64,000 bases of DNA from Amoeboaphelidium protococcarum (GCA_023515745.1 JALECJ010000001.1:434001-498000); one strand, 5' to 3'. Shown: positions 1 through 12,597, counted from the stretch's first letter. The notes: generated by a model from the sequence alone, not told the origin. Numbers and translations: made by a program.

Positions 1-566
1 TAGTCTTGCAACGACTTCATATCCTTCTCATAGCCAAACGACAGAAGGAGATCAGCCTCATCAATCACCAAATGTTACACACTCTCGCTCATGGGTTTAT
101 TCTATGCATGCAACTATTCAGCAACTTGCAATAGACTCTTGGGCGTTCCAATTAGTATGTCAGGCAATTCTTGCGCGATAGCTGTCATTACCAGCTAGAT
201 CTTATCATTAGTGATATTGAGAGCGGAGACATAATCATTGCAGAAAGTGATCACTTATTTGATCTACTACTTCACTTATGCGGCCAACTCACGAGATGGG
301 ACGATTATCACTGCTTTGGTAGACTTTACACGTCCACTGGCCTATTGCGATTGTAGAATCTTGTGCAAAATTGGCAAAATATAACTAAGCGATTTGCCAC
401 TTCCAGTCTTGGCCTTTCCAACAATATCTTTTCCTTGCAAGGCAATCTCAATTACACTCGACTAGATAAGAGTCGGCTTAGTAAAGTTTTACTTTTCCAG
501 AGCTCTCAGCAATCTATCATCCAAATTAAAGTCTTTAAATGTCTTTTATTAATGTTGCGCTGTCAT
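1..566 (-). CDS. DBP9: DEAD-box RNA helicase, DBP9/DDX56 family (5' part; runs off window)
   Basis: N-terminal part of an ATP-dependent RNA helicase. The ATG is at 566-564. With TAA/TAG read as Gln, the reading frame shows the Q-motif region ([11 protein letters not shown]...KPTLIQ), Walker A (AKTGSGKS) and, near the window edge, the DEAD motif in the context [14 protein letters not shown]. The DEADLLxSxGYE context is typical of DBP9/DDX56, a nucleolar helicase of large ribosomal subunit biogenesis; that assignment rests on family knowledge. The rest of core 1 and all of core 2 lie outside the window. It is divergently arranged with adenylosuccinate lyase, so 567-722 is a shared promoter; it contains an ACGCGT at about 596-601. 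I see no intron in the visible part. Confidence 0.85.
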
Positions 567-722
567 TATCTATGTTATATAGTTTGATCAGTTTTACGCG
601 TTTTCAAATCACAAAAGTAAAAGCTGTAGAGCTCGAGCGACGATCGTTCGCTTTGACCATCTCGTATTCTTTTAACCCACTCTAGCTTACAATTGTTGTA
701 GATTTGGTACCAAAAACTAATT

Positions 723-2165
723 ATGCGTGAAGATAAGGAAAAGTATTAGAGTCCACTGACTTCCAGGTATGCATCCAAGGAGATGGCTTATAACTTTTCG
801 GATGCTAGAAAGTTTAAAACTTGGCGTCAGTTATGGATCTGGCTGGCCAAAGGAGAGCAGTAATTGGGTTTGGCTGATATCACTGATGAAGCGATCAAGT
901 AAATGGAGTCGTGCGTTGACGATATCGACTGGGAACTGGCTGCTGCTGAGGAAGCAAAGCGGCGCCACGATGTAATGGCTCATGTGCATACTTTTGGTGT
1001 TGCTTGCCCTCTCGCTGCACCAATTATTCACCTAGGGGCAACCTCATGCTATGTCACGGACAATTCTGAGCTGATCATGATGCGCGATGCTCTGGATATA
1101 CTATTACCAAAGTTGGCTCGCTGTGTTGATAGACTGGCTTAATTTGCTTAACAGTACGCAGACTTACCCACTCTTGGATTTACGCATTTCCAGCCTGCGT
1201 AGTTGACTACTGTTGGTAAGCGCGCTTGTCTGTGGTTGCAAGAGTTCATTTGGGACTTGCAGGCTTTATAACGCGTTCGCGATGATTTATGCTTCCGCGG
1301 AGTTAAAGGAACCACGGGAACTCAAGCTTCGTTCCTGGCTTTGTTTAATGGTGATCATGATAAGGTGTAGCAGTTGGACAAGTTGGTGACTCAGTATGCT
1401 GACTTCCAGAAGTCTTATCCTGTGACTGGTTAGACATATTCTCGTAAAGTTGATCTTGATGTTCTGAATGTTCTGAGTAGCTTTGGAGCTAGTGCGCACA
1501 AGTTTGCCACTGATATTAGACTTCTTGCCAACCTGAAGGAAATTGAAGAACCATTTGAAAAGGACCAAATTGGCAGTTCAGCGATGGCATACAAGAGAAA
1601 TCCAATGAGAAGTGAGAGAACTTGCGGACTTGCCCGCCACCTCATGTCTCTGGTGACTAACGCGTAAAACACTGCTGCAAACCAGTGGTTTGAACGCACA
1701 CTAGATGACTCTGCTAATCGCCGCATTACTATCCCCGAGGCCTTTTTGACTGCAGACATCATTATGAGTATCATTCAGAACGTGTCTGAAGGATTGGTTG
1801 TGTATCCGAATGTTATCAAGAAGAGAATCGAGTAAGAATTACCCTTCATGGCTACTGAGAATATCATAATGGCCATGGTTAAGTGTGGTGGTAGTAGACA
1901 AGAGTGCCATGAGAAGATTCGTGTGTTGAGTCATGAAGCCTCTGCTCGCGTCAAGTTGGATGGATTGGACAATGATCTTATCAGCAGGATATAAAGAGAT
2001 TAGTACTTTGCTCCTGTGCATGACCAGCTGTCTGATTTGCTGAATCCTACTTCATTTGTTGGACGCGCTCCAGAGCAATGTAAAGACTTTATTTAATAAT
2101 GTGTAAAGCCGGTTCTTGAGCCTTTCTAGGATAAGCTTGCTGAATCAGCTACCCTTAACGTTTGA
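723..2165 (+). CDS. ADSL: adenylosuccinate lyase
   Basis: Adenylosuccinate lyase cleaves SAICAR and adenylosuccinate in purine synthesis, as a cytosolic homotetramer. The intronless frame gives 480 aa (human about 484) and is collinear with the family throughout. Visible hallmarks are [11 protein letters not shown] near the N terminus, [38 protein letters not shown], the signature loop [15 protein letters not shown], and [11 protein letters not shown]. The ATG at 723 gives a short leader before the conserved SRYAS motif. Many in-frame TAA/TAG codons sit at glutamine positions, for example in THFQPAQ, TGQTYSRKV and the [11 protein letters not shown] segment. The gene ends at TGA. It is among the best evidence for the alternative code here. 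Confidence 0.97.
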
Positions 2166-2303
2166 TTCTAGGAGGAGTGATTAGTTGAAATCTAGCAATT
2201 TCGAATCGAATATATTTATTATTTTCACCTATTATCATTACATTCACCATAATATACACATAACAGCCAACAGCAATACTCATAAACTGTATATTCAGCT
2301 CAA

Positions 2304-2867
2304 TCAACGAGTTGCAGTAGGATAGTCACGCGCAATCCAATCGTACAACTTATCCAGAGGCGCTTGAAGCATACCAGCAATGGTCTCAAATGGTGGACGA
2401 TCAGGTGCCCAAGGATGAGGATGAGTCGGAACTTTGGTCTTGGTAGCCTGGAACTGTTCGCCAATATCGGTTAGCTCAGATTCATACATTGTTCTAGCCA
2501 AAGCAGGTAGCAACTCCTCTTCCTCCTCCTTGGAGTGCTTATCAAGAATCTCAAACACTCTGTCCAACTACTGATCGAAACCCTTCTAATCAGCAGTCAT
2601 CTGGTCCAACTTGTACAGCTCATGCTTAATTTCACCATGCTCTTCGCGGCTATGGTCAGCAGTATCACGTCCTTTCACCAAGCGCGCCTCAAAAGCCGGA
2701 TAGACAATCATCTCCTCAGCTACAGAGTGCACAGACAGAGTCTTTATGAACTCATTGGTAAACTTTTACTTTTCCACAACGTTGGTTTCATTCTTGATAT
2801 TTTAGTACAGAGATCTCAGTTTATCATGATCCTACTTGATCAACGTATCAACAGTGTTTTGAGACAT
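2304..2867 (-). CDS. hemerythrin/HHE-domain protein
   Basis: A 187-aa protein on one intronless frame. Histidine/acidic motifs of the hemerythrin (HHE) four-helix fold are present in order: QDHDKLRSLY near residue 15, HSVAEEMIVYPAFE, HSREEHGEIKHELY and HSKEEEEELLPAL. These would bind a di-iron or other metal centre. Fungal and bacterial relatives are cytosolic proteins of unclear role, often linked to oxygen, NO or iron handling. I infer only metal binding here. The ATG at 2867-2865 directly precedes the conserved helix, and the stop is TGA. The tail is rich in proline and histidine. Several codons in the first half are TAA/TAG, so a standard-code search recovers only the last 87 residues. 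Confidence 0.85.
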
Positions 2868-4279
2868 ATTAGCTTTACTATACTTTTGTTATAAATTCAA
2901 TTGATAGCAGTAAGATTATGATGAAGAAGTAAGAAATGAGATATCATATCATCCATCATAAGAGAAAGTCATTCAATCAAATTCTGACGCGATGAATCAC
3001 TTTGTCACTGTCACTCATCAAACAATCATGCTGTCATTCACAGCCGTTCAATACCTACTCAAACAGGTAGTTAGATTGAAGATTTTGTATTTGCATTAAC
3101 TTGCGCCGCACTAATAGTGATATGTGATTGTAAAATGATTAAAGCTTTTCGATAGGATCTCCTATACTGTTTCAACAAAGCTTAATTGCTGATCAAGTCT
3201 TAGAGATATAAAAAAAAACAACTGTAGAATCAATGACATTATCATGGTTTTATCTGGAACGTATCAATGTAAATACTATCTTCAATTTCACCAAAGATTG
3301 CGTCGTTGACCATGATAAATGCCTTGATGATTTTCAACCGAGTTCAATGTATATAATTATAAACACAATAATGCTACTCCATAGCTGCAAAAGCTGAGCA
3401 GCTTGCCAGTCAATAAGCTTTGCAAAGTGACTTAAAGATACAATCACGGAGATACTAAACATTAAGGACATCTACATAATATCCTAATCGTCCTTAACTT
3501 TGTCTTGAAAGTAATGTCAAATCTTACCAAACAAATAGAAAAGAAACGCGAACTATATTGACTATTTGTTCTTACATAGCCAACACGAAGATTATCTTTC
3601 GTCGTTTTGACATGCTGTCCATGCTTATCAGTCAACTCAATCAATGCATTGAGCAGATACTAATTCTCTTGCCATAATTACGTGCAGTTCTTACATTCAG
3701 AACCACCACAGTCCTTTGATATGTTGAATTCCTTTGTTAAATAATCCATACTACCAATTGATTGTACGTGCAGTACGTGATTCTGGTGTTATTAATGATC
3801 TGTTACGGTCTTATTAGAGATAAAGAAGAGGCGCTTGAGTTCTGAAACAGAATGGGACAACTGTCTATGAAGGTGAAACCTACACGTGAATACAAGGCGT
3901 TAACCATTTAAGTTGGTCTCATAATTGTTTGATCTTAATTGCAATTTTTAGTCTAGGATCTATGCTTAATCTTGATCCAATACTACTTATATATATATTC
4001 AGTAAAGAAATGACAATGCCTTTGGTGCTAAACAATAAATTTGCCATATAACTAGTTCACTGCACTATGTCCGATCCGATCTCTCCTGGCAATCACGTCT
4101 TCTCAGGTCGGCTCGTCTACTTCTTTCCTTCCCTTCTTTCCTGCTAAGATCACAACTCACACACACAGCGATTCATCCCTCTCTTTATTTGAATCAATTT
4201 ACAACATCTCTCCCCTGTCGCTTTAATTGCTATCTGATAGCATTATATTAAATTGTTTAGTATCTGAAATTTCATTATT
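2868..4279. other. long intergenic region, mostly non-coding
   Basis: About 1.4 kb between the hemerythrin and PP2A promoters. Apart from the low-confidence small gene at 3334-3749 I see no conserved protein, tRNA or rRNA. The last 250 bases before PP2A are pyrimidine-rich on the + strand (runs of ctcc, cttcc and ctttcc), as expected of a promoter or 5' UTR. Confidence 0.5.
3334..3749 (-). CDS. possible small spliced gene, tail-anchored-like hypothetical protein
   Basis: Product not recognised. Exon 1 (3749-3576) encodes 58 residues with a cysteine cluster (CGGSECKNC) followed by a predicted helix (LWQENQYLLNALIEL). A plausible intron 3575-3472 starts GTAAGA and ends TGTAG in phase 0. Exon 2 (3471-3334) encodes about 45 residues with two hydrophobic stretches near the C terminus and stops at TGA. 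An alternative acceptor would retain more charged sequence before the hydrophobic part. Because only TGA stops translation in this genome, chance open frames are long, so this may not be a gene. Support is the splice signals plus the coherent cysteine/helix/membrane-segment order. Confidence 0.3.
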
Positions 4280-5266
<987 letters not shown>

Positions 5267-5962
5267 GCGTGTACTTAAGTTGCATATTTGTTACACTATT
5301 TGAACGAGCGAGTACTTGAGTATATGTCTGTGAACTGATTGAGAAGAAAGATGTGTAAAAATATATAATTATGCCTGTTATCTGATGATAGCTTATCTTC
5401 TTTTTTTGTATAATCATTCATTGCAGTTAAAAGTTAAAGATGTTGGTTATTGAAATGAAATTGCGACTGTTAAATATCGCGATTGCTTTTAAAGAAAGCG
5501 GCGCAGATTGCTGAACTGTGTATACTAAGCGCAACTTCAGTGGGAAATGCCTCCGTGTCATTTAGTTGCACGAATGAGTATGGAGTCAAATGACAGCAGT
5601 GTAAAGCATTCACATACACAACAAGAAACAATAATCACTCCAATCTATTGCAAATTCGTATAGATAAATAGTGAGTACTGAAAAATGATATAGCGATATT
5701 AGATCTCAGAGATTGAAAACTATCATATGCAGAGGTACAAAATACAACTGCATCAAATAGTGTGGATGAATAGAATCTCATCATAGAAACTAATAGAATT
5801 ACATGTGTGAATATAAAGCATCTAATACTAGACGCGTTTATATTAAATACGTTCATGATTATCTATAAGTCAATTTTTCAACTTTTCAGAAGAAAGAATG
5901 GAAGGGGAACCTCGGCAATTGAAAATATATGCTTAAAAGAACGTCAAAATCTTTACAAATAA
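5267..5962. other. intergenic region between convergent genes
   Basis: AT-rich sequence between the 3' ends of PP2A and calcipressin. I see no recognisable protein, RNA gene or repeat. Short open frames here are at the length expected by chance under a one-stop-codon code. Confidence 0.5.
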
Positions 5963-6595
5963 TCATCTTGATACTGAGGGCATTTTAGTTTTCATAATTT
6001 TACCAGGGACTTGAGATTACACGTCTAGATGTTCCTACTCAACATTTTCAATCACAATCTGCGGAAGTCTCGATCTAATCATCGATTCGCTATCGTTCTA
6101 TCCCAAATGAAGCCGTCCACTGAGCCGTTCATTTAAGTGATTAACAAGCATCTCTCGATACCCAGCATCGTGACTGGTGGGATCACTCTCAGTTATCTAT
6201 ACCCAGTCGCTGGGAGGAGATGCCGGGGGACTGATCAAGAACATTTTATCATTCTCTGGTGGTATGAGATACCGTTCATACTCGCCAGGCTGTTCAAACA
6301 ACGCATCACTCACCTAATACGCCTTGATATTGGATTACTTTTACTCATTAACGTACTGCTTACATCGCTAAGCCTAATCAGTGTTCTGAAAGCATAATAG
6401 AATTCTGGCAAATGATGTAAGCGGTGCAACTTCCACAATGGTAGATGCAACTTCGGGACTTAGCACTGAGAATTCCACCAGAGCTTATGCATAGCATTCC
6501 AATACCTTTGATTTCCCATTGCGCTGAGTTTCTTAAGCAAAAGCAAAAATTTCATCAGGTATATTTACCAAGACTAGAGATTTCGTTTACTCCAT
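5963..6595 (-). CDS. RCN1: calcipressin / regulator of calcineurin (RCAN family)
   Basis: A 210-aa intronless protein. The N-terminal half is an RRM-like fold starting SLVLVNIPDEIF and ending near ARILLCFQNTDQAQRCKQYV. The centre carries the family signature FLISPPASPPSDW (about residues 125-137), the SP-repeat phosphorylated in calcipressins. The C-terminal PQIVIENVE resembles the calcineurin-docking PxIxIT region. Calcipressins bind and tune calcineurin in the cytosol. The start ATG at 6595-6593 lies just upstream of the RRM, about 110 bp from the divergent PurN start. At least a dozen internal TAA/TAG codons read as Gln, so no long frame exists under the standard code. Confidence 0.88.
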
Positions 6596-6706
6596 TTTCC
6601 TATAAATGTCCTACTGATTAAATTATAAAATCCAATCACTCTTCAACACGTAACGAGAGAAAGAAATCGTCGCATCAGCTCACCCGATTATCGATAGTAA
6701 AATAGT

Positions 6707-7348
6707 ATGAGTAAATAGAGAATTGTGGTTCTTATATCAGGAAATGGAAGTAATCTATAAGCCATAATTGATGCAACTTGTAATCAGTTGAGTAATGTCG
6801 AGATTTCCTTGGTAATATCATCCAAAGCGTCCGCCCACGGTCTTACGCGTGCCAGCGAGGCGGGAATACCGACATTGGTGCACTCTCTCAAATCATATAA
6901 AGACAAGGGATTGACGCGAAGTCAGTTTGATAAAGACTTGGCAGATATCATACTCAACGTTGGCAATGTATAATTGGTGGTGATGGCTGGTTGGATGTTG
7001 ATAGTATCCAAAGAGTTTCTGGATCGGCTTCAACACAGTACTGATGTCAACCCAACCGTTCCAAGAGTGATCAATCTCCATCCTGCTCTGCCTGGTGAAT
7101 TTAGCGGTGTTAATGCTATATAACGCGCATTTAGTGCACACCAAAGTGATCCTAGTTTGCGAAGGAGCGGCGTGATGGTTCATGATGTGATTGAAGATGT
7201 GGATATGGGCAAGGTTGTGGAAATGGAAGAGGTTGAGTTTATCAATGGGGAATCACTAGAAGATTTTGAATCTCGTATGCATTAAGCTGAGCACAGAGTC
7301 ATTGTCAAGGCAGTCCAGACTTGTCTATAATAATCAGGAACTAAATGA
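6707..7348 (+). CDS. ADE8: phosphoribosylglycinamide formyltransferase (GAR transformylase, ADE8/PurN type)
   Basis: Transfers a formyl group from 10-formyl-THF to GAR in purine synthesis. A single 213-aa domain, monofunctional as in fungal Ade8 rather than the animal trifunctional GART. Motifs seen: ISGNGSNLQAIID (substrate loop), ISSKASAHGLTRA, AGIPT, the NLHPALPGEFSG active-site segment, SGVMVHDVIEDVDMGKVV, and AEHRVIVKAV. NLHPALPG and VHxVIEEVDxG variants are characteristic of fungal Ade8. This gene and ADSL serve the same pathway but are unlinked transcriptionally. It starts at the ATG at 6707 and ends with TGA at 7346. Confidence 0.92.
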
Positions 7349-7405
7349 ATATTGATAAAACATATTTCAATTCTTTCTATTTATACAGAGCGATTTATTT
7401 ATTCA

Positions 7406-7816
7406 TCAACCGAAAATGTCCTTCTTCATATTTCTAAATCTATGCTTCAGAGACGCTGTCATGACTGGTATGAACAGAGACACTGAGCTGATCTTTGACG
7501 AACGCGCCTCATTCGACAACAACGGATATGCTTCCCTATGCACTGGACGCCATGATTGAGGTTATGGATATTGGCTTACATATTTATTCTAAAGCACATC
7601 TTGAGCGTAATTCAATTCAGCTTTAAGAGACTGCGATTGTTCTGCAGATTTGACGTCACCTTTACTCATGCGCTAGATCCTCTTCTATAAGAAATCACGC
7701 ATAGATCGACCTTCTCGAGCTGGCTCTACGGGCCATTTCTAATACAGCGAATTCCACTAATGTAATATCGGAATAGCCTTCTTCTCAAGTTATGATGTAC
7801 GCACTACTTTAGCCAT
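7406..7816 (-). CDS. UQCC2: UQCC2/Cbp6-like mitochondrial complex III assembly factor
   Basis: A 136-aa basic, helical protein. The segment LYQKWPVEPAREGRSMRDFL and the following KRI...YAQDVLQNKYVSQYPQP match UQCC2 (human [26 protein letters not shown] and HKYPRP positions). UQCC2/Cbp6 works with UQCC1/Cbp3 in translation and stability of cytochrome b in the mitochondrial matrix. The C-terminal 40 residues have no clear counterpart. ATG at 7816-7814, TGA at 7408-7406, no intron. Identification is by motif recognition and size, so a profile search should confirm it. Confidence 0.72.
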
Positions 7817-7993
7817 ATTGATCGATGCTAACGATATATTGCAAAGACAAAAAAGATGAAGAACTAAGATCAAGCGAAAACAAAAACAAACAAAATCGAT
7901 ACTATAAATGTATTGAGTCACATTCAAATCTCAGTTGGAACCAAGTCTACACATAGATTTGAGCAGTGAAAATCAATTATACACGCGTAATAA

Positions 7994-8423
7994 TCAAAAA
8001 ATCTTACTTGCAGGCAGACTCTCCTTCAACTTGCCAACCTTCTCCTTATCAGTCAAGACCATGGTGAGCAGTTTCTTGCTAGTTCTCAACTTGAACTTTG
8101 TGTTTCTCTTATTAGTCTTGATGACAATAGATTTAGCATCAGGACGGCGCAGGGCAGTCAAAAAATCTTTCAATTCCAATACTTATTTAGGCTACACACA
8201 TATATTTAAATGACAATAAGAGAATTAGATTCTATCTGTCAATAGTCCTCAGTCATCGGGCGCCGATCAATGTTGATCACGTAAACGCGTAAATCAGAAG
8301 GAAGGCAGTATGGATACTCAACAATTGTAAATTCTGTCGTGACATTATCCATATGTCCTCATCATATAAATTATTAACATTGAACCACGCGCACGACGAC
8401 TGATTGTAATACGTACTTACCAT
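7994..8423 (-). CDS. RPL38: large ribosomal subunit protein eL38
   Basis: Exon 1 is the ATG codon alone (8423-8421), followed by intron 8420-8192 (229 nt, GTAAGT...TGTGTAG). Exon 2 (8191-7994) then gives [20 protein letters not shown] and continues to a TGA, 66 aa in all (human 70). The order [38 protein letters not shown] and KLKESLP is diagnostic of eL38. An ATG-only first exon is common in ribosomal protein genes. The intron is the longest well-supported one in the window and may hold regulatory sequence. The C terminus could be extended by a weak GTAAGA donor at the end of the frame, but the unspliced end already matches family length. Confidence 0.93.
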
Positions 8424-8960
8424 TTTATTCTTCAGTCTATAGCAGCTTATATTATGGGACAACGGAACGTGGAGGAGAGCAATTGACGAAAAATTTGAGG
8501 TTTCTCTAAGGTTGATCGACGAGAACGAAACTTTTTACGCGCGAGCCGACCCTGCGCTTCATTACTGCTTTTATAAGTTTGTTAGGGGCTCTATCGCGTA
8601 TTGTAGGACTGTCATGACTTTTAGACTAGACTTACGAACTATATTTCAATACACTGATTTTATTTGTTATTGCTCCCGAGAAGTTATTTTACGACTTTCA
8701 ATTTACGGCAGTTGAATGTAAATCTTTGACGGAAGTTCTCGTGATTCTTTTTGTCCTCATTGCACCGACCAAGTACGAATAACAGTTGGTCCGAATTAGG
8801 CATAAGACTCGCGACTTGTTTCAAGTGGAAGTTTATGCTAGAGATTGAAGATATGTCTGCATTAATTGCTACTCAAAGAGAAAACATATGTTAGATAGTA
8901 CTGTATGTAACTTTCCATTTAGTAAAAATTTTTATTGTTTCATCTTGATACAGAAGTCGA
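8424..8960. other. intergenic region upstream of eL38 and downstream of RAD51
   Basis: About 540 bp with no recognisable gene. The 150 bases nearest eL38 must hold its promoter. A short + strand frame at 8512-8715 has no composition or similarity that sets it apart from chance. Confidence 0.5.
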
Positions 8961-10136
8961 TCAATCTGAAGAGTCAGTTATACCTTCATTTTGAATGCTG
9001 AATACGGCTTCAGAGTCTGGTAGCATAGGACTATCATACACTTTCACGATACGCGAATCACCGCGACCTTTACGGAGGGATAGACGCGTGGTAGATGCAT
9101 GCGCCATTATGTTTCCACCAATAGGCTTCTTTGGATCAGCATTGAACATGGCCATTCCACCGTCAACCTGCGCAACGACTTGATTCGTGATAACCACCGC
9201 GACGCCAAATTCATCTGCCAGACGCAACAGACTTCTTAAGAATTTGGCCAAGTGCATCTGGCGAGCAGATAATTCACCACGACCACTGAAGTCAGTTCGA
9301 TACAGCGCAGTGGCAGAGTCTACAATGAGCAGAGCAAAGCGTTCATCAGCCATCATTGCACTTGCTTGTATCAAGAGCTGATTCTAATGATCAGAGTTGT
9401 ACGCTCTGGCATACGCAATATTATCAAGACATCCTTCAGGATTAAGTCCAAATCTCTCTGCGATGGGGACGAGACGCTCTGGTCGAAAGGTGCCTTCAGT
9501 ATCGATAAACAGACACTTCCCTTCAGCCCCGCCTTGATCAGATGGCAGTTGACACGTTATAGCTAGAGTATGGCACAACTACACGTATCGGTTATTTAAT
9601 CATAAAATCAAACTATTTTAAAGCTTACTTGAGACTTTCCAGTTCTAAATTCTCCAAACAGTTCAGTGATACTGCCCGTTTCGATACCTCCATTGAGTAA
9701 CTTGTCAAACTCTTTACTTCCCGTAGAAATGTGCAGCACATTTTTCCTCTGTTCAAACACCTCATTAGCACTTTGAAAGCCCATAGGAATGATTTTGTGA
9801 GCTACCTTATTAGAAATTGAAGATAATACATTAGAGATGAGAGTCAGAGTTGACAATGCTTGAAATTTACCTTCATTGATGATTTTGTCAGCTTTAGCCT
9901 CACTAATACCTTTGATATTCAAAATGACCTTCTTTGGTGTATACGCAACTGCTTCCACAGTATGAAAACCAGCTTCAGCCAACTTTTTCACGTCAGCAGC
10001 ACCAATTCCGCACTCCTACAATAAATATCAAATGGTGTTGTTGTGACGTAAAGATGGAATCACCAAATACCTCTAGTTTAGTAATTGGAGTAGGACCCCC
10101 AATTTCCTCTCCTTAATCTTCTTCTACCTGAGGCAT
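8961..10136 (-). CDS. RAD51: DNA recombinase RAD51
   Basis: Strand-exchange recombinase of homologous recombination. Four exons: 10136-10071, 10015-9871, 9801-9629 and 9578-8961, with introns of 55, 69 and 50 nt (GTATTT...TTGTAG; GTAAAT...GGTAG; GTAAGC...GTGTAG), giving 333 aa. Visible: N-terminal HhH domain ([27 protein letters not shown]), Walker [22 protein letters not shown], Walker [25 protein letters not shown]2-region [19 protein letters not shown], and LRKGRGDSR. The 69-nt intron is a multiple of three without TGA, so unspliced reading would insert 23 foreign residues; splicing restores the conserved [10 protein letters not shown] junction. An ACGCGT lies at about 10288, 150 bp upstream, the position of an MCB element. 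Confidence 0.97.
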
Positions 10137-10773
10137 AGTTTATTTGAATTCTATTAAGGTGGAGTATATCAATAGTACAAGTATAGTACGTGAATGTCGA
10201 GGAATAAGAGAGATAGAGACAGAGTTAATTAAGAGAGTTGAAGTGAAAAGATTCTGTTTCAGCTTTACGAACTTAAATGTTTTGAAACGCGTCGCCACTC
10301 TGCTGTGACTCTCACTTCAGATCTCAACTACTGATTGAAGATGTTTATACTACAGTATTTGTAGCATGAAACACTTCATCAACTCCAATTTATGCCAGAT
10401 AGAAAAAGTATACTATAAAGGATCCGTCAATTTTTGGATCAAGTGACAATTCGCCATCATTAGAGGGCGAGCCACTTTAGCCACAATTGCTGGATAAAAC
10501 TGTAGGAATCTGAATAAAGAACTGCTAATTATTGAGTATATTTTCCTTCACTTTCAAGATTCAAGGCGCAAGCGCCACCTTTCGATTAACACAGCAGTCG
10601 ATCAAGTTGTGGCTGAGTACAGCCACCCGCCTCCAACAAAAACTACTCATGTAAAGCCCAACCATGAACGCGACAATTTCCCGTTATTGAAGATCTATTG
10701 TCTGCAAAACTAAATCAACTAACAACAATAAAATCAAGATATTCATATTAAGTACCACTAATGATTCAATAAA
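10137..10773. other. intergenic region upstream of RAD51, downstream of RMC1
   Basis: About 640 bp. The half nearest RAD51 contains AACGCGTCGCC at about 10287 (possible cell-cycle promoter element). On the + strand around 10340-10500 all three frames stay open for roughly 50 codons but none resembles a known protein. No RNA gene recognised. Confidence 0.45.
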
Positions 10774-12597
10774 TCAGTCAAATCTACTTCTGAACAGAGC
10801 AATGTAATCGTCACATTCTTCTTGAGGTCTGAAATTCATTGAATTGTACAGATAAAGATTACGCTGTTGAAGGAATGCATATACGTTGTAAAATGTCAGG
10901 TAATTGTCTTTGACTTTCACAGCCGCATTTAGAAAGTCGGCAGGAGCAATATTCTGCATGAGTCCATACTACTTAACAACTTTGACCGCCTCCACTACCT
11001 CGCAATTGTCCAATAGCAACTGAACAACAAGATCATACATTTTGAGCCGCTTGTGCATCTCAATTCCATATCCACGAAGTCTGGGGTGACGAATCAGCAG
11101 ATGTGCAACTTCTATAGAATCCCCAATGGCACGATCGTTTATAAGAGACTATAGTAAATGTAAGTTTTCCATTTTGATGAGTAATTTAACCAGATCAGTT
11201 TGTAGCTATTGCATTACCAACTTATCCTTAGTGATCAAGAGAAATTCAACGGCGACATCCACAACTCGATCCAATTATTTACACCGAGACATAAACACTG
11301 ACCACACTGTCTCATAAAGCTATTTCTCTGTCAACTTAATGCGCTATTACCCATTCTCAGTGTTGTGAATAATCTTATAACGCGGGATTTAAATCCGAGT
11401 AGGCTTTACTAAATTGGGTACTACTTGATGTTAAATCTTCATCTACTCTATTATATTGACACCATCCAGCTCATGACGCAAAAGTTGTAACACAAGATTT
11501 ACATTGCCAAGGGAATCATCTGAGCACATTTTTAACAACTTGGTGGATATAATTGTAGACTCCACCAGATGAGATCTGCGAATTAAAAACTGCAATTATA
11601 AAGTATCATTCTTTAAGACAGAATCTACCTAAGAGGTATCCAATTATAATCTAAAAATATGACTCTTATTATTGTACATATACTGCTGGTATGCAAACCA
11701 TTTGAGCTGCGAGTCGCAATTAAACTTTTGTTCAAATAGAACTGACCAAGAGATTGCAATATCAAATACCAGCGACTTGTTATTCTCAATACTACTCAAT
11801 ACAAGCATATTCTCGTAAGAATTGATTACAAAATTTTCGGATTACAATGCTTGAATATCAACATTACTCAAGAATACCAAAACTGCATTCGAAGTATCAA
11901 TGTAATAAACTTGAGCACTCTAATCCTTGATAATCATCAAAAAATTTCTTGAATAACACTAAAAGAGCTTCGTGTTCACAGGCGAAAGCTTTTACTGCGT
12001 ATTAATTACAATTTTAGACCACTGTTCAACCAATCCATCTGTAGCATTAATGGTGAATAAAGAGACTGCATTTCCATGGCCAATGGTCAATAAAAGTCCG
12101 GGAACGTAGTGATGCCACGACACATCAGATGGAACGGATTTCAACGCCTTGTTCTAATTCTCCGCAATCTCAACATATTCTATTCCACAGTTACTAATGA
12201 CAAGTAGACAGGCTGGATGCAGCCAGTGAAAGCCCAGAATTTCAATCATAACATTCTTCTTGGAGAACGCTGGTGTATGTGACATTATGCCAACTTCTCT
12301 TACAGCAATTTCAATTCGCTATGAATCCCTGAGTAAAGCCAGCTTATTCAAATCCTGAGATACTCGCATATACGTCACAGTCATGGCATCTTTAATTGTA
12401 AATTCACTCTCGCGCTATTTCTATTATTATTGTTGTTGTTCTTATGATTACTATTACAATGGCTAATGATCTTCAACTACTTGAGACACTAGGACCTTAT
12501 CCAAGTTGAACACTTGTATAACACAGCTGCCTTCCTCGTCGAAATGCACCACCTTGCATCCGGCTTGAGGTTCATACACTTGCTAACGACTTAGCAT
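10774..12597 (-). CDS. RMC1: RMC1 (Mic1) homologue, regulator of the MON1-CCZ1 Rab7 GEF
   Basis: A 607-aa intronless protein (human RMC1 about 657). The N-terminal half is a beta-rich, propeller-like region with ILGFHWL...GIEYVEI, matching the human NILGFCW...GIEFYQV segment. The C-terminal Mic1 domain is helical and ends FYNVYAFLQQRNLYLYNSMNF followed by RPQEECDDYIALF, collinear with human FYTIFRFFEQRN...FTPGEHCEEHVAFF. In animals RMC1 forms a trimer with MON1-CCZ1 that activates RAB7 on late endosomes and autophagosomes. A short glutamine run (about residues 52-68) is written with mixed CAA, TAA and TAG. More than 30 TAA/TAG codons occur in frame. ATG at 12597-12595; TGA at 10776-10774. Confidence 0.85.

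Noticed and set aside
723-2165. Interpreting the many in-frame TAA/TAG codons as evidence of pseudogenes
   Set aside because: They occur in all conserved genes, at conserved Gln positions, without frameshifts or TGA. Decay would not produce that pattern.
8512-8715. Short + strand frame between eL38 and RAD51
   Set aside because: No similarity, no splice support, and length at chance expectation.
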